Assembly: GCA_017165825.1 (NCBI GenBank)
Contig: CM029387.1
Location: 15,488,445 to 15,552,444 of the forward strand
DNA: 64,000 bases
DNA from: Hepsetus odoe
Lineage: Eukaryota > Chordata > Actinopteri > Characiformes > Hepsetidae
Direction of reading: 5' to 3'
In this document: piece after piece, positions 34,848 to 47,169 of the stretch
Numbering within the stretch: the stretch's first letter is position 1
Layout of the letters: every line of letters begins with the position of its first letter
Position numbers and translations under genes: made by a program
The notes under the pieces: generated by a model
Told to the model about the DNA's origin: nothing
The model's input: only the letters and a program-made list of their open reading frames with translations
The model's database searches: none

Positions 34848-35735
34848 CAGTGCCCTCCACAATTATTGGCACCCCTGGTAAAGATGTGTTATTAGGCTTC
34901 TAATAAATTGTTTCTAAAAAAATTTTTTCCCCAATTTTTTTTTTTTTATCTTGCCACCATGCACAGTAAAGAGGATGGTAAGAGAAGTTCTCCAAAGAAA
35001 TCCTCCAAAGCTCACTGTTACAGAACTGCACCAAAGAGCAGTATCTTGGGGTTACAAAGTCACCATGACAACCATAAGATACTATCTCCCTGCCAACAAG
35101 GGAGACACAAATGTAAATGTCTGGAGTTTGCTCAATGATACTGGGGCTTCAACTGGGACCATGTGCTTTGATCAGATGAGACAAAAATTGTTGGTCTGGC
35201 CTGAATCCATGAATGAATATATGGAAAAACCTCTCATGCCCACTGTAAAGTATGGTGGACGATCTGTGAAGCCAGAGGCCCTGTGAACCTTGTCAGGGCG
35301 CATGGCATCATGGACACCTTGAAATACCAGGGCATTTAAACCAAAATGGTTTAAATGTTTCAAAATATGGTGGCCTCTGCCAGAAGGCTGAAGATGGGTT
35401 GTCAGTGGGTCTTCAAGCAGAATAATGACTCCAACCTTGTAAAATGTTATAGGGAAGATTAAATGCTGTCTTGTCGGCAGAAGGGGTTTGCACGAAATAT
35501 TAGCAGCAGGGGTAACAATAATTGTGGCACACACGATTTCATTCGTATTTCTTATTAAGAATGTATTTCTTAATATGAGTTTTTTTTCACTAATTAATAC
35601 TTCAATGCACTTCAATTAAAAGTGTGATTTTTCTCTTTATTTTAGTCTATATTTTTTTGGGAAAAAAAAAAAGAATTTATAAGAAGCCTAAGAGCACATC
35701 TTAACCAGGGGTGCCCATAATTGTGGAGGGTACTG
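34848..35735 (+). mobile_element. Inner Tc1-like element, internally deleted
   Basis: It begins CAGTGCCCTCCACAATTATT and ends with the close inverted copy CATAATTGTGGAGGGTACTG followed by TA (35736-35737). The nearest TA on the left is two bases out (34844-34845). At 888 bp it is about half the usual Tc1 length. The ends agree closely with each other, so it is younger than the outer element. Confidence 0.9.
34951..35530 (+). pseudogene. Tc1-like transposase remnant
   Basis: The frame at 34951-35286 reads VKRMVREVLQRNPPKLTVTE and LHQRAVSWGYKVTMTTIRYY, the expected DNA-binding half. It jumps to degraded catalytic-half sequence (MRQKLLVWPES, then MPTVKYGGRS). Further on, other frames give MVASARRLKMG and VFKQNNDS, corresponding to the usual QQDNDP segment with its Asp context altered. 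The segment holding the final Glu is not recognisable. Deletions and frame breaks rule out function. Confidence 0.8.
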
Positions 35736-35982
35736 TATTCTAAATAATGTGTTGGCATGGAGATGGCATCTAGAGATGGGGGTTATGAAGGCATGAATTA
35801 TGAAGGTCAAAACACATTTCCTTATTTGGTTTTTATGTTCTCCTAACTCTTCCCTGTTGAAGGAAATTTGCTCTCTTTGCCACCTCATGCTTTACACCAG
35901 TTCATTAAAAAAGTAATTTCAATCAACTTAAAAACTTTTGTTTAATAACTCTTACAGGGGTTGGCAATAATTAAAGTCACTG

Positions 35983-37909
35983 CGTATAACGTTTTACAGC
36001 TAAAATGGTTGCAAAGCATCTTTATAGAATTTGTGTCTGAATTAAAAGCAATTAAAAAAAAATCAAGGAAACCTTTGGATGAACAAAAGCTCAAAAAAAA
36101 ACTTATCCTTCTCTGGCTGACACCAGATAGCAAGAGAGTATGAATGAATATAGAAATGACTAACAATATACAGGAGGCAAGAGTATGCAGACCTAACAAC
36201 TAATGACCAGTAGAGTCTAGTAGTTGGGTCAATTTGAGTCATAATTCGTAGTGGTCCTGGTAGCGCGGGTTTGAAGAACACTCAAAAAGTGCGGGTAATA
36301 AAAGTATAGAGACATGGGCCAAATAAAAATAATAAGAAAACAATAACAACAGGAATGCTCAGAGAGAAATAAAGGAAAAAAATGTTACCCTCAGGACCAT
36401 CATTATAAAAGTGTTTGTTTTCATTTTCTATTTAATTAGAAACACAGTTTCCAAGGCAGGATGTAGAGGATATTGCATGGACATTCTAAAATGCCCAATA
36501 ACAGTAACTCATCACTACATGTACCAGAACCTTTGATAATGATAGATAATACATCATTTTCTTATTGATTTTTTAAGTATCTTCCAAATTTATGAAAATT
36601 CCACACACTGTATCGTGATAGTGATTATCAGTGTTATCAGAAGAGCTAGATGTTCTGCTCCAGATGTGAAAGGGTGTTATCTACCGTATGCTGTTTTTAC
36701 AACTTGTAAGAATGGTGGCTAGTACAATAGCAGTGGTCCAGATCAGCTACTGGACAGTTCATTTAGGTGATGAACGATGCATTTAGACGTTTTTATGGTT
36801 CTAGTTTAATTTATCTGCTGAGTCATTTAATCAAATTCACAAAAAAAGAGAATTTGCGTGAATTTATGTCAGGTTTCCTGTATGTAATGAAGATAATGTT
36901 TACTGACATCCTGATATGAATATCCTTATGATCTTCAATCTCTCAATCACTCTCTTTCTGCTTGGCAGTGGGAATATGGGACCTTTACCTGTATCATAGT
37001 GTGTGTGCGTTTCATAGGCATCAACAAGTGATGTGCCATGCTTGTGAAAGAATGTTCCAGCCAGTCTGATTCTAAGCTTGTGCTGTGACCTGAAATGCTG
37101 CCAGGCAAATGTACCTCTCCTATGACAGTTGCACTCACAGGTACGAGAAGTGCTGCACACACACACTGTCACGCGATGCAGTGTTAGCACTGCTGGCTGG
37201 TAGCTCGGAGCAAACTGTCAGGAGATGCGAATAAAGCCACAGTGACATATTCGGCATACACTGACCTGAATGCAGAAATGCATATCAGACCCTAGTTTTG
37301 AATTAATACTAAACCAAGATGATCTAAGAGATCCATAATTCATTTAGTTTAAGTATATAAGCAGAGCAATCAGTCAAATCTCTGTCACCTATTTTTTATC
37401 AGCTAAATGTTCTAGATATAAACTGAATAAATATGAGGTCCAAACTCTAAAAAACCGGGTAACCAGAGTAGCACGATGGGAGCTCTAACACAGTTTAACT
37501 AAACTACATTGACAAGAGAGTCTAACAAATAACTGGGTACGAACTGCAAAGCGCAGTGCAATTGAGTTAAATTGTTATACATGCCAAAATGTTTGAAATT
37601 ACACTGAAATACTGAAAAGAAAATGGATAAAGATATCAAGCAGATAATCCTGTGGTTAAATATCACATTTGGATAATTTTACAAAATGACAAGGCGGTCA
37701 CTAGACATAGACATGCACTGAATTCAACTGTAAAAAAACAGGTTTTAGCAGGAACGCAAAGGGAATGAACACAGTAAGAACCATTTTACTTTGTTACAGT
37801 TAATTTTAACCTAAATAATAATAAAATTTACCCTCCAAGAGAACCTTTTACTTTGAGTTTAAATGTAGGTCATTAATCTATATATTTTATGGTCTTCAAA
37901 AAAAGAAAA

Positions 37910-37918
<9 letters not shown>
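35983..37918. other. Unique AT-rich sequence, nothing recognised
   Basis: No gene or repeat family was supported. Confidence 0.45.

Positions 37919-37940
<22 letters not shown>
37919..37940. repeat. (TA)n microsatellite after an A run
   Basis: Eleven TA units directly follow a stretch of A residues (37899-37918). Confidence 0.95.
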
Positions 37941-37941
<1 letters not shown>

Positions 37942-38343
37942 ACCTTTGGATTAGGACTGCAGCACAGCTTTTTTGCAGCAATTATACAATTGTATTTCTA
38001 AAGTTTTTCAGCTTAAAAAAAATGTAAAATAGTTCAAAATAATTTAAAAATAATTTCATAAAACCTATTTCTTAAAGTGGTCTTTTTGTCCCTTGGCTCA
38101 TTTTGGCTTTCACTTATTTAGATAGATACTTAATGTGCCTACACTTAATGTGTAATCAGATGTGCCTCTCATATAATTAAGAACTGACAGATGAATCAAA
38201 TTTAACCATGCCTGAATGTAACTTACAGCATAGCCGATGGGTCTCTGTCGGATGATAATAAGGGCAGCTTGGTGCCTTTTGCTTAGTGATGAATTCTGTC
38301 TGAATTTTATAAAATAGTTAACATTGTTTTAGGGGCTTGTTTT

Positions 38344-38347
<4 letters not shown>

Positions 38348-38398
<51 letters not shown>

Positions 38399-38411
38399 AT
38401 GTGTTTGTGTT

Positions 38412-38450
<39 letters not shown>
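38348..38450. repeat. (TG)n microsatellite with TTTG interruptions
   Basis: Two TG runs are separated by TGTTTGTGTTTGTGTTTG units. Apparent open frames through it encode only Cys-Val repeats and are not genes. Confidence 0.98.
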
Positions 38451-39459
38451 TTCATATATGAGCAATCAACCTATCTCTGTTTTAAAGGGTAATGTAAATT
38501 TCATTGCTACAGTAATCTACTATTTTTCAATGGACTCCAAATGTGGGATTAGCTATTGCAGATTGAGAGACTAGTGGCAAAATACATACGTTTTCCACTG
38601 AATCCTCTTTTATAACCATGGTAAAAATAAGAAATGGGACTGGATTTAAAATTCATTATTTTGACCTTAGGTTGTGCTTTATTCACCTTTAGTTTTCTAT
38701 CTTTAGCTCTGAAGAATCTTCACTCTGGAGAGTTTAATGTTTTTTGTGTCCCAGCACTCCCATATGAACAACAGGAAAGCGTGTTAATGAGCTGATTGGC
38801 TGAATTGAGTGTGCTGACAGAAAGGTAAACAATGAAATGTGTAGAACTGGGGAAATGCCAGAACCAATGTAATGTTAAGTAAAAAAAACAGTCCTTTCAT
38901 CTGCTCAGTCAAGGATTCATGTCATGGCATTAAAATCCAAAATAAAAGCAATATTCCATGTACCTTGAAGAAACGAATAAATAACAAAAATAATAATGAT
39001 AAAAATTGTCCTCACCATTGAATATATATCACTGTATGAATACATATATCACTATCGAGAGACTGTGGCTGATAATAATAGAAGAGAAAATAAGGAAAAA
39101 TCTGCCATGAATGTATTCATGAGTGATCTCACAAGGGAGCTGTGGATTTTATTACATTGTATTATCTGGTTTAAAAGAGAAACTAGTAAATTTAATGACA
39201 AATTGTCTATATGTCCATAATTAATGCCATCATTGCTGCACAGAAGAGACTTTGCTGTGACAAAGGTTTTCTCATTTCATTCTAAATGATAACATAAAGT
39301 GGATTTGCAGTTTCTTTAGCCAGATTGTGCTAGACTAGTTTGCATCGACTAACATTATCGTCTCAGATGAAGTCATTGAAGGGGAAGCCAGTTTATATTT
39401 GGCAGAAGCTTAATTTAGCCAATTTGAGCACCACCTGTGTTTCTTCAGTCTTTAAAACA
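38451..39459. other. Unique sequence, nothing recognised
   Basis: No gene or repeat family was supported. Confidence 0.45.
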
Positions 39460-39545
39460 ATAAATAATAATAATAATAATAATAATAATTTTTATTTATA
39501 TAGTGCCTTTCTCAAACCCAAGGTCACTTTACAGAGCAATAAAGG
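39460..39545 (-). repeat. LINE 3' tail fragment with (AAT)n
   Basis: An (AAT)n run is followed by TTTTTATTTATATAGTGCCT and TTCTCAAACCCAAGGTCAC. On the minus strand this is GTGACCTTGGGTTTGAGAAA, then a GGCACTATATAAATAAA end and a trinucleotide tail, typical of an L2-type LINE 3' terminus. Confidence 0.65.
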
Positions 39546-39639
39546 ATCTTCCGTTGTTTGTCCGAGCATGATTGGACCCGACTGCTTACATCACATTCAG
39601 ACATTTCAAACCCAGGACCTTCTCAACAGACCTTCATAT

Positions 39640-39760
39640 CATTTCTTTAGCCACAGTGAACCACAGTCTGCAAAATGCTTCCCTAAATGTAACCCATGCA
39701 CACCCTGCAGCAGAGGGCAGTCATAAATCCAACACCCAGGGAGCAGTGCTGAAAAGGGTA
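39640..39760 (-). repeat. Degraded SINE family A fragment
   Basis: CACAGTGAACCACAGTCTGC, GTAACCCATGCACACCCTGC, AGCAGAGGGCAG and CCCAGGGAGCAGTG are in the order expected for the tail-side half of family A on the minus strand. Confidence 0.65.
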
Positions 39761-41245
39761 AAGATAATGGCCATTGATGTTCAATTCTTGTACCTTAAAT
39801 GTGTTTTTTCTCAGGTCAAAGGGGTAGATTTCTATCTTTAATTACCTGATTTTTAATTAGAAAAGTGGAATAGAAAGCATGGAGTCAGGACAAGATTTAT
39901 AAAGTCAGCCCATCTAAAAAATTTAACAGGTTTTCCCCACAACTCAAAGAAATGCACTGCCGGTAGACTGAAGATGCTAAATTGCCTTCTAGGTGTGAAC
40001 ATGTTGATGAGTGTGAACCTGTGACCTGTCTAGAGTGTTTTCTTACCCTTTGAGTATTGGGACAGGCCCCAACAAACCCTGATTAGTATAAGCAACTAAA
40101 ATAAGGATGGGTGGATGGATGTTTGAGATATGTTTCATAAAGCTAGATTTTCAGTGATCATGCATAAAACATCAAACACGTTTATATAGATATAGTAAAA
40201 TATTGAAATAAATTAAAGAGGTGATATGTTTTGTTTTTTTTTAAACAAAAAGGTTAACAGAGAAAAAGGCATATATGACCACACAATTAATCTGGAAAAA
40301 CAATTTTCATCCATCCCTATGATACATGTATTTAAATTCTGATTTCCTTACATGAAGAACACAGAAGGAGTTTTGAAGATTCATTAAAAGTTTCCTAAAG
40401 CAGACGAACAGCTTTTGCCCCGGGGATGCAGTGAGCCCCAGATCAAGGAGCCTGCAAACCTCATTAAATGACTGTGACATCTCACTATGATTAAAAGTGC
40501 CATCGAATTGCTTCTACCATGACATCATGGAGAATAATGTCATTGTAGAGGCCTCACCTGAACTTGAGTGGCATGGCTAATTTTATTGAATTTTGTTGTT
40601 AACATTTTTCTTCAGTCGTCCTTTTTTCCCCTTCCCTGCTTGACTTACTGCATCTGTACCTGTAGGATTATGGTCTATCCTCCTGGGGTTAATTTAGCAG
40701 TAGCAGCTACGAATAACAATTTCCTAAATGTCAGCATGGCAATAAACCTCATTTTCTGAACTTAGAACAATTAGATTTAACTGTTCCTCTCAACCTGCTC
40801 TGTGGAGATAATATTGTCCCAACTCAACCTGTAAATATGACTTTTTTTCTTTTTTGTCTGTCGACTGTTATCAATACACCAACTTCTATCCCAGGCATCC
40901 AGACCAGAAAAGCCTCCTTCTCTCATTTATATTTGGCTTTTCACTCCACAGTAGTCTACAATACCATTAACATGAAAACAGAAAGTCAATAAATGCTGAG
41001 AGAGAGAAATCAGAATGCACATCTTTGTGGAAAAACATAGGTAGAATATTGACAAGTCTAAAGGTCAGAGGAAGTCAGTAGCCTTTTTTTTTTCCCTTTT
41101 TTATTTGCCGGTCTTAGTTGCAACCTCACTGCTTTGCTGAAGGATGAACTAACACTGGCTGAACCTGGCATATGGACAAATGTAAGCTGGCGGCTAGAAG
41201 TGCTTAAGGGGCATTTGTGTTTGTATTTGTAAGCTCTTGAAAGAG
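39761..41245. other. Mostly unique; weak SINE family D trace
   Basis: About 39955-40115 (GCTAAATTGCCTTCTAGGTG, ACAGGCCCCAACAAACCCTG, GGATGGGTGGATGGATG) looks like a decayed family D tail half on the plus strand. The remainder is unrecognised. Confidence 0.45.

Positions 41246-41306
<61 letters not shown>
41246..41306. repeat. (TA)n microsatellite
   Basis: About 30 TA units with one phase break near 41268. Prone to hairpin formation and to assembly error. Confidence 0.97.
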
Positions 41307-41309
<3 letters not shown>

Positions 41310-41748
41310 AAAAATGCCATCCATCTCTCGCTTCCCATCCCTCTTTACTAAATCAGTATGTGTCTATGTTTGTTACTGCATACTCACAATATTTGAAGTT
41401 CCTTTTTCATACTTATTATAGACATTTGTTAATTTACTTCATTAAAAGTACACATTATGAGTTTTAATGACTCGGTTATTCTGTTAACATTATTATGGAA
41501 ATTGCAGCATTAGTTAGTGCTTCATCATTTAAACACATCAGGAATCAGGAGTTTGTATCATGGACATCTACTGCTTTAATTTGTACATTTCTGGTTTATG
41601 TAATATTTGAACTGGTTTAAGCTTAAATCTTGATGTCCTGTCATGTTGGTAATAGCCATAATGTAATGAAACAAATCAATGGGAGTCCAAAATTGGTATT
41701 AATGTTTCATTATAGCCAGGCCTTAAAGGGCTCTTGTTTGACCTAATG

Positions 41749-41960
41749 AAGTGAAAGTGACTATCTGCCATTGTGAAACACAGCACAGCACAGCACACAG
41801 TGAAATGCTTACCCTGCTTTTCACCCATACACACATGTAGCAGGGGACAGCTATTTAAAGCACCTGGGGAGCAGTGATAGGGATGGTACCTTGCTCAAGG
41901 GCACCTCAGGTCAACTTATCGGTCTGGGATTCGAACCCACAAACTTCCAATCCTGGGACC
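41749..41960 (-). repeat. SINE family A copy
   Basis: It starts AAGTGAAAGTGACTATCTGC, has three CAGCA units, ACCCATACACACATGTAGCA, the central block (ACCTTGCTCAAGGGCACCTC) and GGGATTCGAACCCACAAACT. It ends at CCTGGGACC, just short of the head. Confidence 0.9.
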
Positions 41961-42653
41961 ATCTCTGACCATCTCATGTGACAGATGTATCTTACTTTAC
42001 ATGAAAGGAATAAAAGGGATACTTCCTGAGTAGCTTTGATGTCATTCTTCAATTATGAGATTTAGAGGCTCATATATTACTCCCATAGTAATCAACACAT
42101 GTCTCGTCTTCAGGTTTAGCAACGAAAGCTCACGTTGGGATCAGCTTTACCAAACTTCACCTCTCTTTATCTCACGGTGCTATTCTTGATGTTGAGTTAG
42201 ATGACACTAATTCGGCCTTATGTCTGATGTTGCAAGAAAACTTTCAAATCCATGCCTGAATATGAACAATGAATGAATGAACGATTTTGCTTAAAATGGG
42301 ACCCAATCCAAGAGCAGATTAAAAAGGCAAAATAAGTCATTGTCTATAATTTACCCAGATATTAGATGTTATATTATTATAAGTGCCAAAAGCTTTTTTA
42401 TTTTTGGAAGAGAAGAAAGGGCAGAAAGATCAGCACCCTTACAAAAAGTGTATTTCAACATCCTCTACAACATATTCTTTGACATTGGCCTACTCTATGT
42501 CTCTATGGCATCTCCTCAAGGGAGAATCATAACAGAAGAAAGGTAATAGTCGTTACTCCAACTTCTCTTTCAAGGACAGTCCATTTTGTCCTTTTTGGAA
42601 CACCAGGGAATGGGTCCACCAACGTTTATTCCTTCTTTTATTTTTCTTTTCAG
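41961..42653. other. Unique sequence, nothing recognised
   Basis: No gene or repeat family was supported upstream of the candidate exon. Confidence 0.45.
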
Positions 42654-42742
42654 AGCACAAGACCACAGACATCACATAGACTGCTTCTACAGCCATTATC
42701 GACAATTTCTTGACCCTCATCCTCAAAGACCTATGAACTCAG
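42654..42742 (+). other. Candidate internal exon (89 bp), unproven
   Basis: A strong polypyrimidine tract and acceptor (TTTATTTTTCTTTTCAG, 42637-42653) and a strong donor (AACTCAG|GTAGGG, 42743) bracket 89 bp. Only one of the three frames is open; it would enter with one base finishing a codon and leave one base over. The predicted peptide is AQDHRHHIDCFYSHYRQFLD followed by PHPQRPMNS. I cannot assign it to a protein family, and no neighbouring exon is visible within reach. It could be an alternative or non-coding exon, or a chance arrangement. Confidence 0.25.
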
Positions 42743-45505
42743 GTAGGGTTGTCAATGATGATTGGTCGGATTCAGACATTTAGTGTTGCCAGTCTCCCAG
42801 TCAAGATACAGCAAGAATTTAAAGCACTGTGACTGTCTAATTTGACATGGTGACCATAATGAAAGACAAAAAAACATTGCGAAGTCTTATCCTGGCATTA
42901 GAAATTTAAGAATCTTTAAGTCTTCCGAGTCACCAAAAAGCAACAAAATGTTCCTCTGGGATATTTTCACAACAAGTGGTCATAAAGGCACAGAGGTGTA
43001 GTTAAACTGAGGGCCAGAAAAAAGTGTTTTAAAAGGAATGCTGCCGCTTCCCAGCACTTAAAGAGAGGGGCTTTCTAAATGGAAAGTGCTCAAACAGCTC
43101 TGTGTGGCAGAGAAGCATGATCTTTTTCATAAGAGTTCCAGCAGTTACAGGGATTAAAGCCGAAAAACAAAATGTCAGATGGAAAATTGTCATTAGGTGG
43201 GTGTTATGTTTCTATTTGTCACTTTTGTTGAATTTAAAAATGTAAACAGGTAGTTGACTCATCTGACAACACTGTGTCCAGTTGATTGAAACCAGTCATC
43301 AGGATGGAGGACTTTATCTCTGCACAACAACTCAGTTCATGAAAATGTTACATCAAAACATATATCAAGGATTTTTATTACTATATACATTTTATAAAAA
43401 CAAGCTTGTGGGGAACAATTTTTGCAATTTACACTGAATAAATTGAAAGTCTATTACCTAATTAATAAAAACCAAATAATGCCACTAAACTTTTTTTTTA
43501 CTTCTATATAAAATGTGTAATCTCATAACATGAACTCTACAGCTTGCTCACAGCTGGCTTCTAATCCATCACTGTTAACTAAGTTTATAAAGTTTATAAG
43601 GATCAACCAGTAATTTGAATAGCAACTTTTTTGTTCTTTTTTGTGACATTTTTTTGATTATGTACATTTTTTACTACATTTATGCTCAACTTATTGCCAC
43701 ATCTTTGTCATGACTAGAATGCACCACCAGACCGGTCATGCAATCTGTGTGAATTCTCTTATCTACTAACATAGGAGCTGAAAAGCCATGTGGAGGTTGT
43801 ATGTATAAAACAGGAGACTCACATTTTTCTTGATAGGAATCTCAATCATTTTTACCAGTTTTCTCCACAGCTGTCAACTGAATTAAAATAAATTAAGCTA
43901 ATGTTGCTACATACATGCTAGAAGCAAACTAACTCTCCTGCAAATTGAATTGGTGTACCTTTGTTTACAACCTATATAAGAACACTAGCTCCTCTAACCG
44001 TAACTTACTGCTGGAAAAACTCTTTGACTTACCACAGTTGACTAAACATAACATTTTGTGGAGGGTATTGCTGAGAGGTTGTCCGTAGAGATGGTAAAAG
44101 GAAATCAAATTTTTACCCAGAAGTACAGATACTTGTGTAAAATGACACAAGCAAAGCTAAAATGTACAGACAGTGAAATGTACTCAAAGTAAAAAGAAAA
44201 ATTATTGCTTCCAGCTGTTTCTGGATATCATGCCATTTGAGCTTATCTTCAAATACAAAAAAGCAACGAAGACTTTAAAAATGAGCATTAACTGCACTGC
44301 TTCACTTTCTTGCATGTTGCTACTAGTTCTCCTCATCAAAGACATCACACACGTTTTCTCCACGGTTCAATCTGTCTTTTATCTTTTACATTGTTAGCGT
44401 CTTATCACAGCTGTTGTGCCAGATCTACAACAAAGGATACAGCAAAAGATCATCTTTTCTTTTTGTTAGTTTCCATTTAGGTTGAAAAGGCATGCAATTA
44501 TATTATCAATCATTTCCCCAATAATTGAAAGTCAGTCATTAAAAGTGCATCACAACTAAATTCTAAATCTCTTTTTAAAATGCGAGGAGTAGAAAGTATG
44601 GGTATTTTGAGTTAAAATGCAAAATAAAAGTAAAATGTCATCAGAAGAATTTAATTATTAAAATAAAAATAAATACATACAAAACTTTAAAACTTTTATT
44701 GATCACGTGAGCTTTCTAAATATATCAGCTCATTTGTACTTGCATCACTCCTGGCTTCACTGTTCAATTTCTGCTCCCTCTCTTGCCTCCTTGACTGCCA
44801 CGGGCATGCTGTAATGTCCTAATGAATTGTTAGCACATTTTACTGTCCTTGCCCAGTGAATTCATCCCTCCTTTTAAGTATTATGTCTGTCCGTTGACTG
44901 TAGATCCATGGTGTTGTTTGGGCTCTGGACGGGGGAGGTCCTGACATGAATCTGTCCTGGCCTTTGCTCTGTCTCCACCCACTTGCAAATCTGATCCACT
45001 GCAGGAGAAATTGATTTGGAGGACAGGCTTGGAGACTAGAGAGCATGAGAAAAAGAATGAGAGAGAAAGAGTGTGAGAAGGAGAGAGGCAGAGGCCCTTT
45101 CTTAGTCTTATAGAAGCCTGCAGGTTCTTAGCTGGGTGAGGGCGACAGCTCATTAAGCTCCATCAGCCTTTAGCCTCCTCCTTATGAGTAGAGCGCCTGA
45201 CCCAGCAACTGCCCAATCCTGCTGCCAGAGGAGAGGAGAGCATCTTACTCTGTTGTTCACGCACAACAGTGGGAAGAGGATAATGAATGCAGCTTTAGCA
45301 TCTACTGCTGATCCACTGCTGGTTCGGCTGCTTTAGTAGGCGTGTAATTGCTAGGAAGAGACAAGTGAGAGCCTTGCCTTCTCGTTTCTCTGTCTTTTTT
45401 TTTTCCTTCCTGACATATTGCATTTTAATGCCTGCCCTTTGCAGCATGCTTCATAAATGCATGCAGATGACTTGCATATAAGTTCAGTAATAAGAAGATG
45501 TTCTA
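42743..45505. other. Unique sequence, nothing recognised
   Basis: A purine-rich patch lies near 45040-45090 (GAGAGAAAG-type). No gene or repeat family was supported. Confidence 0.45.
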
Positions 45506-45780
45506 GATTTTGGTGCATAAAAACAAAATTCTCCTTACTTTATGTATTTTGGAATATGTAACAAGTACTTGACACTTGATGGACCTATTTGGAGGATATT
45601 CTCTCAGAGACACTGAAAAAAATGAAGGTGCCAAGTCATCTACATGCATTTTTGGTGCAAAAAAAACCCAAAAAACAGAATTTTCCTTACATTGTGTATT
45701 TTGGAATTTTTAACAAGCGCTTGACAGACACTTGACGGACCTATTTGCAGGATAATCTGTCAGACACTGAAAAATATATG
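45506..45780. repeat. Degenerate tandem duplication, unit about 135 bp
   Basis: Copy 1 (about 45506-45635) and copy 2 (about 45648-45780) share TTTTGGTGCA, GTATTTTGGAAT, TAACAAG, CTTGA-GGACCTATTTG, AGGATA and CAGAGACACTGAAAA (first copy) or GTCAGACACTGAAAA (second) in the same order. They differ by small insertions. The family is unknown. Confidence 0.88.
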
Positions 45781-45920
45781 GTGCTTTTCATTTTAAAGCT
45801 TTAAATACTCAAAGGATTGGGTGGTCAGTTACAAAAAGTGCTATGTTCTATATAGTTTAATATAGACAGATAAATACCAGAAATTAAAGCTGAAAATCCG
45901 ATCTTTCCCCTCATATATAT

Positions 45921-46176
45921 GAAAGTGAAAGTGACAACCCTTGTCATTGCAAGGTCACTGCACAACACACAGTGAACCACCACAAAATTGGACCTCTGCA
46001 TTTAACCCATGCACACAAACACCATGCAGTAGTGGGCAGCTATTGAAAGCGCCCGGGGAGCAGTGACGGGGTACCTTGCTCAAGGGTACCTCAGGACAAC
46101 CTACTAGCGAGGGAATCTAACCCACAAACTTCCGATGCAGGGGCAACTCCCTAACCACTAGGCCACCGCTGCCCCC
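45921..46176 (-). repeat. SINE family A copy
   Basis: Full length: tail complement GAAAGTGAAAGTGACAACCC, GGACCTCTGCATTTAACCCA, GCCCGGGGAGCAGTGACGGG, the central block and the head complement CTAACCACTAGGCCACCGCT. Its left and right flanks share only CCCCTCA, so a target-site duplication is uncertain. Confidence 0.93.
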
Positions 46177-46249
46177 TCAGCTTTGACCTCAAATCTTAAA
46201 TGCAAATATGTCTGTTGTCTTTTCAATTATTCCTATGAGAACTACTATC

Positions 46250-46380
46250 ATCCATTCATCCATTATCTTAACCTCTTGTTCTAATTAGGGGGTGCTATGT
46301 TCTATCCCAGTGCTTATAGGAAAGCCAAGGATAGGTTGTCAGTTGATCCTTGGGATATATACAAGCAGGTATATTCAATT
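46250..46380 (-). repeat. Decayed SINE family D tail fragment
   Basis: ATCCATTCATCCATTATCTT, CTAATTAGGGGGTGCTATG, TCTATCCCAGTGC and GGATAGGTTGTCAGTTGATC match the order of the family D tail half. Confidence 0.6.
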
Positions 46381-46499
46381 CACCCAACATACTTGAATAA
46401 AAAAGAAAGCAGTCCTTACGACATTGTCAGTGTGTGAATTACATACATGCACCATAAACTGGCTCTTCTTCTCCTTCTTCCACCCGCTACCATTTAGGG

Positions 46500-47165
46500 G
46501 TTGCCACAACAGACCATGCATTTCCATTTCTTCCTGTTGTTTGCATCTTCCTCCTTCAAACCGACCACCTGCATGTCCTCTCTCACCACATCCATAAACC
46601 TCCTCTTTGATCTTCCTCTTTCCTGGCAGCTTCATCTTCAACATCCTCCTCCCAATATAATCCTCATCTCTCCTCTGGACATGTTCAAACCAACGCAACC
46701 TTACTTCTCTAACTTTGTCTCCAAAATGTCTACACTGAGCTGACCTTCTAATATACTAATTTCTAATCCTGTCCATCCTCGTCATACCCAATGAAAATCT
46801 CAGCATCTTTAACTCTGACACCTCCAGCTCCATTTCCTGTCTTTCATCAGTGCCACCGTCTGCAATCCCTACAAAACAGCTGGTCTCACTACTGTCCTGT
46901 AAACCTTCCCTTTTACTCTCACTGGTACCCGTCTGTCACAAAACACTCCAGCCACAATTCTCCACCCATTCCAACCTGCCTGCACTCACTTCTTAACCTT
47001 TCTTCCACACTAGACTCTGAAATGTTGATCCTAAGTATTTAAATTCCTCCATCTTTGTCACCTCCACTTCCTGCTGGCTCTCCACTCCACTTTCCTCCCT
47101 TTCATTCACACTCATGTATTCTGTATTTGTCCTACTTACTTTCATTCCTCTAATCTCTAGAGCAT
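46500..47165 (-). pseudogene. LINE ORF2 C-terminal region, broken
   Basis: On the minus strand the frame at about 46375-46698 reads MRWFEHVQRRDEDYIGRRML, KMKLPGKRKIKEEVYG and GGRFEGGRCKQQEEME. It matches the C-terminus of the plus-strand LINE end at 14655-15062. Upstream sequence (46700-47165) carries degraded ORF2 sequence in other frames, including the stretch between RT and this C-terminus. Several stops interrupt it. Confidence 0.8.
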
Positions 47166-47169
47166 ATCT

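Larger units (their letters stand above)
34344..35982 (-). mobile_element. Outer Tc1-like element, split by a nested copy
   Basis: The left end is CAGTGCCCTCCACATTTATT after TA (34342-34343). The apparent right end is a degraded inverted counterpart, CAGGGGTTGGCAATAATTAA, then CACTG (35955-35982). Between 34540 and 34810 the minus strand reads as degraded transposase, in the 'lys-his-gly' region (plus-strand marks: TTCATGGAATTTGGAGAAGA, AAGCACAGAACATC). An inner, similar element begins at 34848. The left end is clear; the right end is inferred from decayed similarity. Confidence 0.72.

Noticed and set aside
35172..35615. 147-codon minus-strand open frame
   Set aside because: It is antisense to the inner Tc1 transposase remnant and has no domain of its own.
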